A DNA stretch of 64,000 nt from Paenibacillus sp. CC-CFT747. Its GTDB lineage: Bacteria > Bacillota > Bacilli > Paenibacillales > NBRC-103111. The notes beneath the pieces were generated by a model. It did not search any database. It had not been told where the DNA came from and worked only from the letters and a program-made list of their open reading frames with translations. Below are positions 10,526-19,720 of the stretch, piece by piece. The DNA lies in assembly GCA_030323305.1 (NCBI GenBank), contig CP106741.1:5558501-5622500 (forward strand), in the 5' to 3' direction. Position numbers and translations under genes: made by a program. Position 1 is the first letter of the stretch. Each line of letters opens with the position of its first letter.

Positions 10526-10548
10526 GAAGTGGGAAGCGGACGCTATCC

Positions 10549-10776
10549 TCAGCTGTAAAGATCCGAGGCGTCGTCGTAATCATACCGGAAGCCGTCTTCG
10601 GCATCTTCCGGAAACGCGGCCGTATCCACCCGCATCGAGGCGGCCGGGTTCTGCTTTCCCTGCAGCTTATCGAGCACCTCGCGGTAAATCCCGATTTCCT
10701 GGTAGTCGCCCGAATGGGCAATGACCGTGTTCAATGCCATTTCCAATACGGCCTTATCCTGATCGGTCCATTCCAT
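10549..10776 (-). CDS. Hypothetical 75-residue acidic protein
   Basis: Not recognised. The ATG at 10776 follows a good AGGAGG site. The first half is helical (MEWTDQDKAVLEMALNTVI), and the last 25 residues are strongly acidic and Tyr/Asp-rich (DAEDGFRYDYDDASDLYS). It lies 70 bases after selO on the same strand and may share its transcript, ending at the palindromic terminator. The strong ribosome site and intact frame support a real gene. Confidence 0.65.
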   Translation of the reverse strand: MEWTDQDKAVLEMALNTVIAHSGDYQEIGIYREVLDKLQGKQNPAASMRVDTAAFPEDAEDGFRYDYDDASDLYS

Positions 10777-10846
10777 CCTTACTCGCCTCCTGCCCTTTTG
10801 AAGCTTAGGATGCCCCATCTTGGCTACCTCTATTTGGAGCTGAACC

Positions 10847-12322
10847 TCAAGTTCCGCAATAGGTCCGGTAAGGCCGCGCCGATTCGGAAGGCAGAAGGGT
10901 ATACTCCTCCTGCTCGGGGCATGAGGCGTAAGGATCCGCAAGTACGGCAACCAGCTTGTGCACCAGCTCCAGCTCTCCATGCTCCGACGCTGCCTCAAGC
11001 GCCTCCTCCACCCGGTGATTGCGAGGGATTACCGCCGGGTTACGGGTCCGCATGAGCTCCTCGGAGGCCGCCCTTGATTCCGGCTGCCTCTGCCTTCTCG
11101 CCTCCCATTGGTCCAGCCATTCCATAAAGCCGGAGGTCCGGTTCATGGGAATATCCTCCGTCTTCCCGTTGGTGAGCGAACGGAAGGTGTTCGTGAAGTC
11201 CGCCCGGAAATCCTTCATCATCGCAAGCAGGCTATCCGCGAGAGCACGGTCCTCCGGCTCCTCTGTAAACAGCCCCAGCTTCCCTCTCATTCCCACAAGC
11301 CAGTGACGGTTAAACTCTTCGGTAAACAGGGCTACCGCCTCCTCCGCGAGCTCCACGGCCCTTTCTTCGTCTTCATGCAGGAGAGGCAGTATCGCTTCGG
11401 CCAGCCGGGCCAGATTCCATGCCCCAATATAAGGCTGGTTGCCATAAGCATAGCGGCCTTGGCGATCGATGGAGCTGAACACCGTTGCCGGGTCATAGGC
11501 GTCCATAAAGGCACACGGCCCATAGTCGATCGTTTCTCCGCTAATCGCCATGTTATCCGTGTTCATCACGCCGTGAATGAAACCGACGAGCTGCCACTTG
11601 GCGATCAACGAAGCCTGCCGTTCAACGACTCCCTGCAGCAAAGCCAAATAGCGGTTGTCTTGCTCTTCCGCCTCCGGATAATGCCTCCGGATGGTGTAAT
11701 CGGCCAACGCGCGCAGGTCGCTCGCCGTTCCCCATTTCGCCGCATATTGAAACGTTCCTACCCGAAGATGACTGGCGGCTACCCGTGTCAGGATGGCCCC
11801 CGGCAGTTCGATTTCTCTTTGGATGGGCTGACCGGTAGTGACCACTGCCAGGCTTCGGGTCGTCGGGATGCCTAGTCCATGCATGGCTTCACTTATGATG
11901 TACTCACGAAGCATAGGGCCGAGGGCGGCCCGCCCGTCGCCTCCGCGGGAATAGGGAGTACGCCCGGAGCCTTTCAGCTGGATATCCACCCGTTGTCCGG
12001 TTGGGGTAATCTGCTCGCCTAGCAGAAGAGCTCTTCCGTCGCCGAGCATCGTAAAATAGCCAAACTGGTGCCCCGCATAGGCTTGAGCCAGAGCCTGGGC
12101 TCCTTCCGGGAGCCGGTTGCCCGCCAGAACAGCAACCCCTTCCTCCTCGGTAAGCGCCTGTTCATCCAGACCCAGTTCCGCCGCCAGCGGGCCGTTTAGT
12201 ATGGTAATCTTGGGGGCCCGCACGGGAGTCGGACGGGTAAAGGTATAGAAAGCATCCGGCAGGTCTGCATAACTGGTTTCCATATTCCAACCTGTCTTTG
12301 GGGTGGGGTTATTCTCCGTCAT
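10847..12322 (-). CDS. selO: SelO/YdiU pseudokinase, protein adenylyltransferase
   Basis: SelO proteins transfer AMP from ATP to hydroxyl side chains of proteins and have been linked to redox stress. The family is recognised along the whole length: the N-terminal 'PLAAELGL', the glycine loop region (YAGHQFGYFTMLGDGRALLLGE), the core LKGSGRTPYSRGGDGRAA, the metal-site region GVMNTDNMAISGETIDYGP and the C-terminal RPYRTYCGT with the conserved Cys before the end. Start ATG 12322 has AAGGAGAG upstream. The frame is intact over about 490 residues, slightly longer than E. coli YdiU (478). Confidence 0.95.
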   Translation of the reverse strand: MTENNPTPKTGWNMETSYADLPDAFYTFTRPTPVRAPKITILNGPLAAELGLDEQALTEEEGVAVLAGNRLPEGAQALAQAYAGHQFGYFTMLGDGRALLLGEQITPTGQRVDIQLKGSGRTPYSRGGDGRAALGPMLREYIISEAMHGLGIPTTRSLAVVTTGQPIQREIELPGAILTRVAASHLRVGTFQYAAKWGTASDLRALADYTIRRHYPEAEEQDNRYLALLQGVVERQASLIAKWQLVGFIHGVMNTDNMAISGETIDYGPCAFMDAYDPATVFSSIDRQGRYAYGNQPYIGAWNLARLAEAILPLLHEDEERAVELAEEAVALFTEEFNRHWLVGMRGKLGLFTEEPEDRALADSLLAMMKDFRADFTNTFRSLTNGKTEDIPMNRTSGFMEWLDQWEARRQRQPESRAASEELMRTRNPAVIPRNHRVEEALEAASEHGELELVHKLVAVLADPYASCPEQEEYTLLPSESARPYRTYCGT

Positions 12323-12401
12323 TTTACTCTCCTTTTGGTCCTCAGGTAAGCCGGTCAAACCCAGCCTTTCCCTTTATCTTACCCCAATCTGAATCAACGG
12401 A

Positions 12402-12435
12402 CAAAAAAAGACCTCATCCTTGTTCATAAGGTCCT
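12402..12435 (-). terminator. Probable terminator after the ECF sigma factor gene
   Basis: On the minus strand a GGACCT/AGGTC stem with a loop of about 14 bases is followed by seven T. The stem is short but the T tract is good. Confidence 0.55.
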
Positions 12436-12470
12436 TCGTCTTCTTGGGGGACGGTTCCTTTGAAGATCCC

Positions 12471-13344
12471 TTACTTAGCTTGCTTAAGGTGCCTCAGCTT
12501 CTCAGGATTGGCAACGGCATAGATCCGGTCGATCTGTCCGTTACGGTAAGCGAAGGAATACACAAATTGCCCTCCGTCCGCGAGATCAATTCGAAGTCCA
12601 GGGGAACCGTTCACGGTTACGTAATCAAGCGTAAAGTCCCCGGCATATGTCGCAAGAAGATGCTGATGAAGCTTCACCACTTGCTCCCATCCTCTAACCG
12701 GAACTTGGGCGGCCTTGACCTTGCCGCCGCCATCCGAGAGAAATACGACCTTGTCGCTGACCAGCTCCAGCAAGCGTTCGGTGTGTCCCTTCATCAGGGA
12801 CTGGACAAACTCTCGGATGCTCTCCTCGGCTACGGTGACCGAAGGGAGTTCCTGGGGATCATGGGTTAGACTCTTTTGAGCACGGCGGTAGATTTGTCGG
12901 CAGTTGGCGCTCTTCTTCTCCACCATTTCCGCAATTTCCTCAAAGGAATAATGGAAGATTTCCTTAGCAGAAAAACCGCCCTTTCGATAGCATTGAGCTG
13001 CTGAAGGAGCAGCAAATAGGCGGTGGAAAGCGACTCCCTCTGTTCGTACACCTCCGACGGATCCTCCTGAAGCCCTCCTTGTTCGATTAAGGGCTCAGGC
13101 AGCCAGGGGCCGACGTACAGCTCCCGCTTTTTGGCCGAGGAGCGGAGCAGATCCAGGCAGCGGTTGGTCACGATTCTATGCAAAAAGCTTTCTCGTTAAG
13201 GATAGCGGCCGTATCGGGTAACTGGCTGTAACGAATAAAGGTTTCCTGTACAGCATCTTCCGCATCCATCACACTGCCGAGCATCCGGTAAGCCAGAGAA
13301 AAGAGAGACGCCCGGTGAAGGTTATAAAGCGTTTCGATGCTCAT
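12471..13344 (-). CDS. ECF41-type (SigJ-like) sigma factor with fused SnoaL-like domain
   Basis: Alternative sigma factor of about 291 residues. Region 2 (ASLFSLAYRMLGSVMDAEDA, then VTNRCLDLLRSSAKKRE) and region 4 (the segment around AVFLLREIFHYSFEEIA after correction) are followed by a C-terminal SnoaL-like domain. The three hallmark motifs of ECF41 are present: WLPEPL in the linker, DGGGKV in the C-terminal domain and NPEKL near the end. In this group the fused domain takes the place of an anti-sigma factor. Two one-base losses break the frame, in the A run at 13182-13186 and near 12962. The start (ATG 13344, GGGGGTG upstream) lies inside the end of the oxidoreductase gene, so the two are co-transcribed. 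Confidence 0.88.
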
Positions 13345-14623
13345 AAGCAGGTACACCCCCGTAGTTCCTCTTGGAAAGGATATGATCCACCGCCCTCTTG
13401 GCACTGGCTGCCGCGGCATCCAGTAACCATTCCCCGTGGCTTACCCAATCTCCTGCTACATACAGTCCCTGAATTTCCGGTACGGCGGGACCGGGGTTCT
13501 CCAACCGACGCTTATGCATAAAATCCGAGCTGACGGTTATCCTCGGTAAATACTGCCGGGCCACCAACTCGTTCCGCCATCCGGGCTGCACGAGATCCAA
13601 GGTTTGCTCCAGATCGCGGAGATCCCGGTCGGGATCCGTCTCCCTGCCCTGGTATTTAACAAGCGAAACCACCTGCGCTCCCGTATCGCTTAAGTGCGCC
13701 GCACGGGACTGGTTGGTGAGAAAGACCGCCTGGTCTATTCCATAAACAAACTGCTGCTTCGGTTGAGGGAGGCGGCGCAGGGCCACATCGAGACAAGCGG
13801 TGGTAATTTCGACGGCTTGTTTCTTCCAGGTATGGAGGGCCGTTTCTTCGGCCCGGGACACCAATCGGCAGGCCATGTCAGGCGAAGTTGTCATAATCAC
13901 ACAAGAGGTTTCCATCCTCGTGCCGTCTTCACAGCACACCTGCCGGAGCCTTCCGTCCTCGTGATCGATCGCCGCCACCTTGGTATTCGTCACTATGGTT
14001 ACACCCTGATCCTCAGCCAACCGGGACAAGGCGTCCATCAGGCTGCCCCAGCCTCGATCCAAGTACAGCACCCCTTTAAGGGAAAGCTGAAGCTGATGCA
14101 GGACGGGGCCCGCCGCCAGAAGATCAGGAGCCGCCACATAACTAGCCGTTCTAAACAAGGAATAGAAAAAGTTCCTGACCATGGGATCTTGAATATGGCC
14201 TTCCACCCACTCACGGACACTGATCGAATCATAGCGGCGGGCATCCAGCTTCGCCAGTTTCATGATTTGGGAAGCCAGTTCCCACTTTCCTTTCCAGGAG
14301 AAGAGGGTACTCGCGGCCCATGCTTTCACGCCAAAAGGCAGCGGATAAAGCTTTCCCTTCCATATCCCGTAGCCTTCAATGGAAGGCTTCTTTCCCTGCA
14401 AGGGCACTCCCCATTCTCTAAAAGTCTCAAGAGCCTCTCCCGAGTACAAGGCATGCGCTCCCAAATTAAAGTAATTCCCCTGTTTCACCACGGAGATCGC
14501 CCGGCCGCCCACCTGCTTCTGTTTCTCGATGACTAGCGTTCGCAAACCGGCTTTTGCCGCGTAGATAGCAGCCGTTAAACCTGCCGCCCCTCCCCCGACA
14601 ACCACCACATCATAGTTTTGCAT
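13322..14623 (-). CDS. FAD-dependent oxidoreductase (amine oxidase/phytoene desaturase-like)
   Basis: Flavoprotein of 433 residues. A dinucleotide-binding Rossmann motif opens the protein (VVVVGGGAAGLTAAIYAAKAG, Glu in LVIEKQ), followed by the GGRA motif. The C-terminal FAD-binding segment is GLYVAGDWVSHG. The substrate is unknown. Its 3' end overlaps the ECF41 sigma gene by 23 bases, and a matching ECF41 promoter lies just upstream, so it is the likely main target of that sigma factor. ECF41 genes are known to sit beside oxidoreductases and related enzymes. Start ATG has AAGGG eight bases upstream. Confidence 0.85.
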   Translation of the reverse strand: MQNYDVVVVGGGAAGLTAAIYAAKAGLRTLVIEKQKQVGGRAISVVKQGNYFNLGAHALYSGEALETFREWGVPLQGKKPSIEGYGIWKGKLYPLPFGVKAWAASTLFSWKGKWELASQIMKLAKLDARRYDSISVREWVEGHIQDPMVRNFFYSLFRTASYVAAPDLLAAGPVLHQLQLSLKGVLYLDRGWGSLMDALSRLAEDQGVTIVTNTKVAAIDHEDGRLRQVCCEDGTRMETSCVIMTTSPDMACRLVSRAEETALHTWKKQAVEITTACLDVALRRLPQPKQQFVYGIDQAVFLTNQSRAAHLSDTGAQVVSLVKYQGRETDPDRDLRDLEQTLDLVQPGWRNELVARQYLPRITVSSDFMHKRRLENPGPAVPEIQGLYVAGDWVSHGEWLLDAAAASAKRAVDHILSKRNYGGVPAYEHRNAL

Positions 14624-14655
14624 AGGAAACCCTTCTTTCCTTCGTTTACCTGTAT

Positions 14656-14682
14656 GACGGGGAAGCAGGGGATTTTGTGACC
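14656..14682 (-). promoter_or_regulatory. Candidate ECF41-dependent promoter
   Basis: On the minus strand GGTCACA (14682-14676) is separated by exactly 16 bases from CGTC (14659-14656), 33 bases before the oxidoreductase start. The ECF41 consensus as I know it is TGTCACA-N16-CGTC, so only one base differs. This would make the oxidoreductase-sigma operon autoregulated. Confidence 0.7.
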
Positions 14683-14712
14683 ATTTCGATTAAGGGCTTC
14701 TAATCATCAAAA

Positions 14713-14742
14713 AGCATCCTCGCCTCGCGGCATGAGGATGCT
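14713..14742 (-). terminator. Terminator of the DUF2935 gene
   Basis: Stem AGCATCCTC/GAGGATGCT with a 12-base loop, followed on the minus strand by a run of T. It ends 31 bases after the DUF2935 stop. Confidence 0.75.
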
Positions 14743-14773
14743 TACGGAGCCGTGTCTGAAGCTCACCTGTTGG

Positions 14774-15568
14774 TCACTCTTTACCCGTCAAGGCGGCTTC
14801 AAATAGGTCAATGATATGCAGGAATCTCTCGGCTTCCCGATAAACGTGATCGGCAAGCAAAGGATGAATGATGCTCTTGATGCGGCAGGCTTCGATCAGA
14901 TCGCGAGCCGTCTTCTTGAAGTCCCGTAAGGACTGGACCGATACCCGGTTCTGATCAAGGAACTGATCGAGCAAAGGCAGCGTTTGGGATTGGGGGCGCA
15001 TGGAGTCCAAGTCCACGGCCTGAAAAACCAGCTTATCAAAATCATCACTGAATCCCCTGGCCTGCTCCACGAGCTTTCGTTCGGAAGGGTCAAGCAGATG
15101 ACCGATAAATTTGGCATGATCCGCCATGATTTTTAAGAAAAAGACATTTTCGTTAATGATGGCGTCCGGCAAGGGATCCAGCCTTCCAGTGTTTAGTTCC
15201 TCCAGACGGTTTCGGAAGTAGAACGCTTCCCGGCTTACGTGGTCAACAAGAAGGGGAAAATTATTAGCTCCCGGCAGCTGGCATTGCAGAATCAAGCCCA
15301 GCACTTTCCTTTTGTAAGCCCATATCTGGGTGGCGGCTGAGTGAACTTCGACATTAAAACGCTGAATGGTTTGGGGATCGGCTCCCGCGTCCATGGCGTT
15401 GGCCCGGCTTTCGATCGCTTCAAAGGTGGAGTAAAAGTGATTCGCTTCGTTTATCAGCTGCTTATCCTCCGCTCTAAAGCCGAGCCTCAAAAAAAGCGAA
15501 TGCTCCTTCATGATGCGCGACCAAAATCTGACTTCATCCAAAGACCGGACAACAAATGCAGTTGACAC
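14774..15568 (-). CDS. DUF2935 domain-containing protein
   Basis: Helical protein of 264 residues with two related halves, as in the DUF2935 family: 'EVRFWSRIMKEHSLFLRLGF' in the first and 'NENVFFLKIMADHAKFIGHL' in the second. The repeated Glu/His positions suggest a metal-binding four-helix bundle, but activity is unknown. The start is a GTG seven bases after GGAGGGG. The gene stands alone between two terminators. Confidence 0.85.
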   Translation of the reverse strand: MSTAFVVRSLDEVRFWSRIMKEHSLFLRLGFRAEDKQLINEANHFYSTFEAIESRANAMDAGADPQTIQRFNVEVHSAATQIWAYKRKVLGLILQCQLPGANNFPLLVDHVSREAFYFRNRLEELNTGRLDPLPDAIINENVFFLKIMADHAKFIGHLLDPSERKLVEQARGFSDDFDKLVFQAVDLDSMRPQSQTLPLLDQFLDQNRVSVQSLRDFKKTARDLIEACRIKSIIHPLLADHVYREAERFLHIIDLFEAALTGKE

Positions 15569-15665
15569 TCGATCCCCTCCTCGTAAGTCCTACCTAAAGA
15601 TTATTTCCGGATGATCCTATCTATTCCAATAAGGGGGACGGAAAGGGCCGGACCCATACAAAAAA

Positions 15666-15686
15666 ACCGCCCTTTCCAAGGGCGGT
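15666..15686 (-). terminator. Terminator of the VOC protein gene pair
   Basis: Nine-base stem ACCGCCCTT/AAGGGCGGT with a TCC loop, followed on the minus strand by T residues. Confidence 0.75.
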
Positions 15687-15735
15687 CTTTAAGCTAAAGT
15701 GTTGTTAGGGAGGGGTAATTAGCCGTCAGCGGCTA

Positions 15736-16158
15736 TTACCATCCTCCATTTCCGGCATTAAACTGCCACTGAACCCCGAACTTGTCCGTCAACATGCCGT
15801 AGCACTTGCTCCAAAAGGTCTCCTGAAGCTCCATATTGACGGATCCGCCTTCCTTCAGCCTGTCAAAGGCGGATCTAATTTCATCTTCGCTTTCGGTCAC
15901 GTAAGCTAACGTAATATTGTTTCCAACGACAAACGGCATGCCGGGAAAGACATCGGAGAACATAACGTTGCTTCCGCTGATCGTCAGACGCGTATGCATG
16001 ATCATATCCTTGGCGGCTTCCGGCAAAGCATATTCCGGATTGGGCGGTACTTCCCCGAACGTCATCATTTTCGGCACCTCTAAGCCGAATACCTCAGCAT
16101 AAAATTCAACGGCCTCCCGGGTATTTCCGTTAAAATTCAAATAAACATCAACTGACAT
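15736..16158 (-). CDS. VOC family protein, PhnB/DUF-type glyoxalase fold
   Basis: Protein of 140 residues with the PhnB-like VOC pattern: DVYLNFNGNTREAVEFYAEVFG at the N-terminus, a central MHTRLTISGSNVMFSDVFPG and a C-terminal DKFGVQWQFN. Such proteins are often annotated as 3-demethylubiquinone methyltransferase-like, which is not supported here; the substrate is unknown. ATG 16158 is preferred because GGGAAAGGA lies nine bases upstream, while the ATG three codons earlier overlaps that site. Confidence 0.8.
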   Translation of the reverse strand: MSVDVYLNFNGNTREAVEFYAEVFGLEVPKMMTFGEVPPNPEYALPEAAKDMIMHTRLTISGSNVMFSDVFPGMPFVVGNNITLAYVTESEDEIRSAFDRLKEGGSVNMELQETFWSKCYGMLTDKFGVQWQFNAGNGGW

Positions 16159-16233
16159 CACGTTCATTCCTTTCCCTCGATTTTCTATTAAAATCCTTCG
16201 TTGATCAAGCATCCGTTATCGTGGTTTGCCGCT

Positions 16234-16653
16234 TTAGTGAGCAGGCTGCTGCCATGCCTGAATTTTGTTCCCGTCCGGGTCCTTGAAGGTAAGCTGAAGT
16301 CCGCAGCCGCCTTCATCCCTTATCCCCTGCTCCATCCATACCCCCGATTTCCGTAGCGACGCTTCGAGTGCGTGGATATTCTCCGTCTCAAAGCAAAGCG
16401 GAAACATTTCGTAAGAGGAGTTATCCTCCGTCCAACCCGTGGTTAAGAAGGTCAAGGGATGTCCCTCCGGACTTGGCAGGAGGAATAACCACTGGCCGCT
16501 TGCCATGATCATGATCGCTCCCCCGCCCTGCTTGACCGGCGAACGAAGGGTTAAGCCCAACACCCTCTCGTACCATACCGCGGAAGCCGGCACGTCCTTA
16601 ACGGGCAGGTAAACGCATTCCACCCGCTTAAGTAAAGCTTTCTCCAATCGCAT
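16234..16653 (-). CDS. VOC family protein (glyoxalase/bleomycin-resistance fold)
   Basis: Small enzyme or binding protein of about 139 residues with VOC elements: VYLPVKDVPASAVWYERVLG at the N-terminus and LTFKDPDGNKIQAWQ at the C-terminus with a metal-ligand-like Glu/Gln pattern. The ribosome site AAGGAAGG touches ATG 16653; a TTG two codons later would have better spacing and may be the true start. It precedes the other VOC gene by 75 bases on the same strand. The substrate is unknown. Confidence 0.72.
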   Translation of the reverse strand: MRLEKALLKRVECVYLPVKDVPASAVWYERVLGLTLRSPVKQGGGAIMIMASGQWLFLLPSPEGHPLTFLTTGWTEDNSSYEMFPLCFETENIHALEASLRKSGVWMEQGIRDEGGCGLQLTFKDPDGNKIQAWQQPAH

Positions 16654-16915
16654 CCTTCCTTTCTTGAACAAGTGTGAACCATTCCGTATGTACCAAGAAG
16701 TCACCCTCATAATAGCACATATGTTCCCATTTGGAAAGCCTTTCATTCCGTTCTCCTGATACTCCTGCTTATGAGAACTCTTTTCGCCGCCGCTTGTTTG
16801 AGTCAACCCTCACCCGAAACGGGTAAGGATTTACGGAACGCTCTTCCTTATTGTCTCCATGAAGAGCGCATTTGGTTAGCAGAACCCATCTGAATTAACA
16901 AAGGAGCTGGACCTC

Positions 16916-17652
16916 ATGAGTCATTTAACCAAAGATCAATGGAATACCTTAAATAAGCTGCTGGTCGACGAGCAGAAAGAACTGGAAAAGCATTTTGAAG
17001 GAGAAGCCCCGGAAGCACAAAACGCCTCCCTCCGAGATTCGGTTGGCGAGTTGACCTCGGTGGACAACCATCCCGCGGATGTAGGGACCGAGGTATTCGA
17101 GAGAAGCCGGGACCTGGCTGTCGACGAAACCATGAGCAACCAGCTGGACGAAGTCAACCAGGCTTTGAAGCGAATGGATTCGGGAGAGTACGGCACATGC
17201 CTCGAGTGCGGTAAAGACATCCCTTATGAACGTCTCGAAGCCATCCCCTATACCGCCTACTGCGTGGACCATACCCCGGCACAGAATACTTCCGACAACC
17301 GGCCCGTGGAAGAAGAAGTTCTGGAGCCGGGCCGGGGAGCCACCGATCCGAACAGTCTCACCGAGCAGAATCGGCTTGACGATTCCAACGCTTGGGACAT
17401 GGTGGAGTCCTATGGCAACTCGGATTCCCCGCCATGGCGGATAACCCCGATGACTTCCACTACAGCGATTCGGACAACGAGAAAAAAGACGCCCATGGCG
17501 CCGTAGAAGAGCTGGATGGTTTCCTCGCCTCCGACCGTGCCGGCCGGCCGCTCGGGGCTGTACGAAACAAAGCTCTGGAAAGCTACAAGGAGAATGGAGA
17601 AGGGGAGCCGCTGCTGGAAGCAGAAGGAACGAATTCCTCCAAAACCCGCTGA
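16916..17652 (+). CDS. yteA: YteA-family DksA/TraR zinc-finger protein
   Basis: Member of the YteA group (DksA/TraR fold) common in spore formers, about 245 residues. An N-terminal coiled coil (WNTLNKLLVDEQKELEKHF) is followed by the 'DNHPADVGTEVFERSRD' signature and the zinc-finger region CLECGKDIPYERLEAIPYTA..CVDH, where the fourth ligand is His instead of Cys. The C-terminal part is acidic and flexible. One base is missing in the C run at 17427-17430; restoring it joins the first 170 residues to the GRPLGAVRNKAL tail. GGAGCTGG precedes ATG 16916. Confidence 0.82.
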
Positions 17653-17753
17653 CCTAGCGCCTTTTTCCGGAAACTTTGTTGGTGGGGAAGCCTCTATAGG
17701 GCGCACGATGTTCCACAAGGAAGAAGAAGTTCATTTGCGGATAAAGCACTTGG

Positions 17754-17780
17754 AAGGCCGCTTTCCCAGAAAGCGGCCTT
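17754..17780 (+). terminator. Bidirectional terminator between yteA and the cyclase gene
   Basis: Twelve-base perfect stem (AAGGCCGCTTTC and its complement) around a three-base loop. It lies between converging genes ending at 17652 and 17794. Confidence 0.8.
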
Positions 17781-17793
17781 CTTCTGTGTGCGT

Positions 17794-19562
17794 TTAGCCT
17801 CCTAACGAGGTCTGCTTGCCCTCAAAGAAGCACCAGCGGTTCTTGCCCAGCTGCTTGGCCCTGTACATCGCCAGATCGGCATGCTTGATCAAATCCTGGG
17901 CCTCGTCGCCATGATAAGGATACAAGGCCATTCCGATGCTTGTCGACACATAAGCCATGGAGCCTTCCAGCGCGAACGGAGCGCTCACCTGCTCCCGGAT
18001 TTTTTCCGCTACCGTTTCGGCATCCATCCGTTCGGCAATATCCGGAAGAAGGACAATAAACTCGTCTCCTCCGAGGCGGGCCACCGTATCTCCGGAACGG
18101 ACGGTTCCCGCCAGCCGATCCGCCACCTCCTGCAGGAGCTGATCCCCCGCCTCGTGCCCGTGTTCATCATTGACGGCTTTGAAGCCGTCCAGGTCCAAGA
18201 AGAGAACCCCGAGCTTCCGGGAGGTGCGCTTCGCCTGAATGAGCGCGAGCTGCAGCCGGTCGCTGAAGAGGGCCCGGTTCGGCAAGCCGGTCAACGCATC
18301 GTGAAAAGCCTGGTAGGTGATCTGCTTTTCATACTCCTTGCGCCTGGTAATATCCTCCACCATCCCTATGAAGAATTCGGGCTCATCGTTAACGCCGCGG
18401 ACCACCGATACGATGGAATTCCCCCATACCAGTCCCCCATTCTTATGGAAATACCTCTTCTCCACCTGAAAATGGTCCCGGGTTCCTTCCTTAAGCTCCT
18501 GCAGAAGCTCCTGTTCTTTCGTGAGATCCTCCGGGTGCGTCAGATCGGCCGCGTTCATGCGGCACAGGTCCTCCTCCGGGTAGCCGAGAATTATCTCCAT
18601 CGCCCGGTTTACTTCGATCGGCCGACGGGTGAGGTCGATGCGGGCGATTCCTACCGCCGCAAACTCGAAGACCGTCCGGAATATTCGCTCCTGCCGGACG
18701 ATCCGGTAGTACAGCCGGCGAATCTCGTACAGCAGGGTGCCAAGTACGAAGGTCGCGGACAGAATGCTGTTCAGTCTCGCTGCGTACCAGCCCAGGCTGT
18801 AACGGCTGCCGGAGAACAGCGTAAGCGTAACATCGAGCAAGGAGGCAAGCAGAGCCACCGTCAGCCACAGCTGAATGACGGTCCTTCCCCTCATCTGGAA
18901 GAGGAGCATTCCGAGTGCCGCCAGGTTTACCACCCATACCACCGGTCCGACCCCGGAAGTGATCAGGATGTGGAAATTGTCCTTCTGGATGATCCGGGAA
19001 GCCAAGCTTCTCCGGATATCGAGATCCAGGTCAAAATGCTTACCAGCAGCAGTGCTCCTCCTACGGATCCCGTCATCAGTCCGATGGCTTGTCTCCTCGA
19101 GGCTTGCTTATGCCCAAACCGGCGTTCCACCGACGCATAAAGCCCGATCAGCAGCGGGAACCCTCCATGCCAGAACACCCATAGCCAGGTGGCCGTTTGG
19201 GTCCCCGCCCCGAGAAGCCCGGCCGCCGAGAAAATCCCCGGAAAGGTCAGAGCATGCGGGATCACGATCAGCGCGTTATAGAGATACGCGGCAGCAAGGA
19301 AAGGCAGAGAAACGGAGCGGGTTACTTGAAATTCGCTCAAGATTAAATAAGCGGTCAACACTTCACTAAAGAAGACCCCTGTAAGAAAAGCAGGCAGGAA
19401 CGCCTGGACCTGGGATCCGGCTACCTTCGCATAGGGCAAGACGACGCCTACCGCAAGAACGAGAATAAGCCCTACGGCCATAGCGGCTCTACGCTGCTTG
19501 ACCGAGGACGGATAAACGGTAATGCTGAATGAACTTTCTTCCTGACGGACCGACGGCTTCAA
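17794..19562 (-). CDS. Membrane diguanylate cyclase (MASE-like, PAS, GGDEF)
   Basis: Likely makes cyclic di-GMP from two GTP. Six or more N-terminal helices form a MASE4-like sensor (residues about 28-310), then comes a PAS domain (FRTVFEFAAVGIARIDLTRR) with PAC segment (GMVEDITRRKEYE). The GGDEF domain has an intact active site (ARLGGDEFIVLLPD) and an inhibitory RxxD site (RSGD) five residues before it. A TTG start follows AGGGGG at nine bases. One base is missing near 19007, between the first five helices and the rest. No EAL domain follows. Confidence 0.87.
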
Positions 19563-19664
19563 CTCTAAATTCCCCCTTGCTTCCTTTATCGAATGACTGC
19601 GATCAAAAGTTTAGGGGGAATTAGAGAAAGGGAAATAAGGGAACGAACGGCATGATGGATAGAA

Positions 19665-19697
19665 AAACCCGCCGGCTCACGCAGAGCGGCGGGTTTT
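19665..19697 (-). terminator. Terminator of the glg operon
   Basis: Stem AACCCGCCG/CGGCGGGTT with a 12-base loop. Read on the minus strand it ends in a T run. It lies 24 bases after glgA. Confidence 0.85.
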
Positions 19698-19720
19698 ATT
19701 AAGGTCACGGGAAGGGCTGA

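Noticed and set aside
17881..19140. Long plus-strand open frame (419 codons) opposite the diguanylate cyclase gene
   Set aside because: It overlaps a clearly coding gene on the other strand, and its translation has random low-complexity composition.
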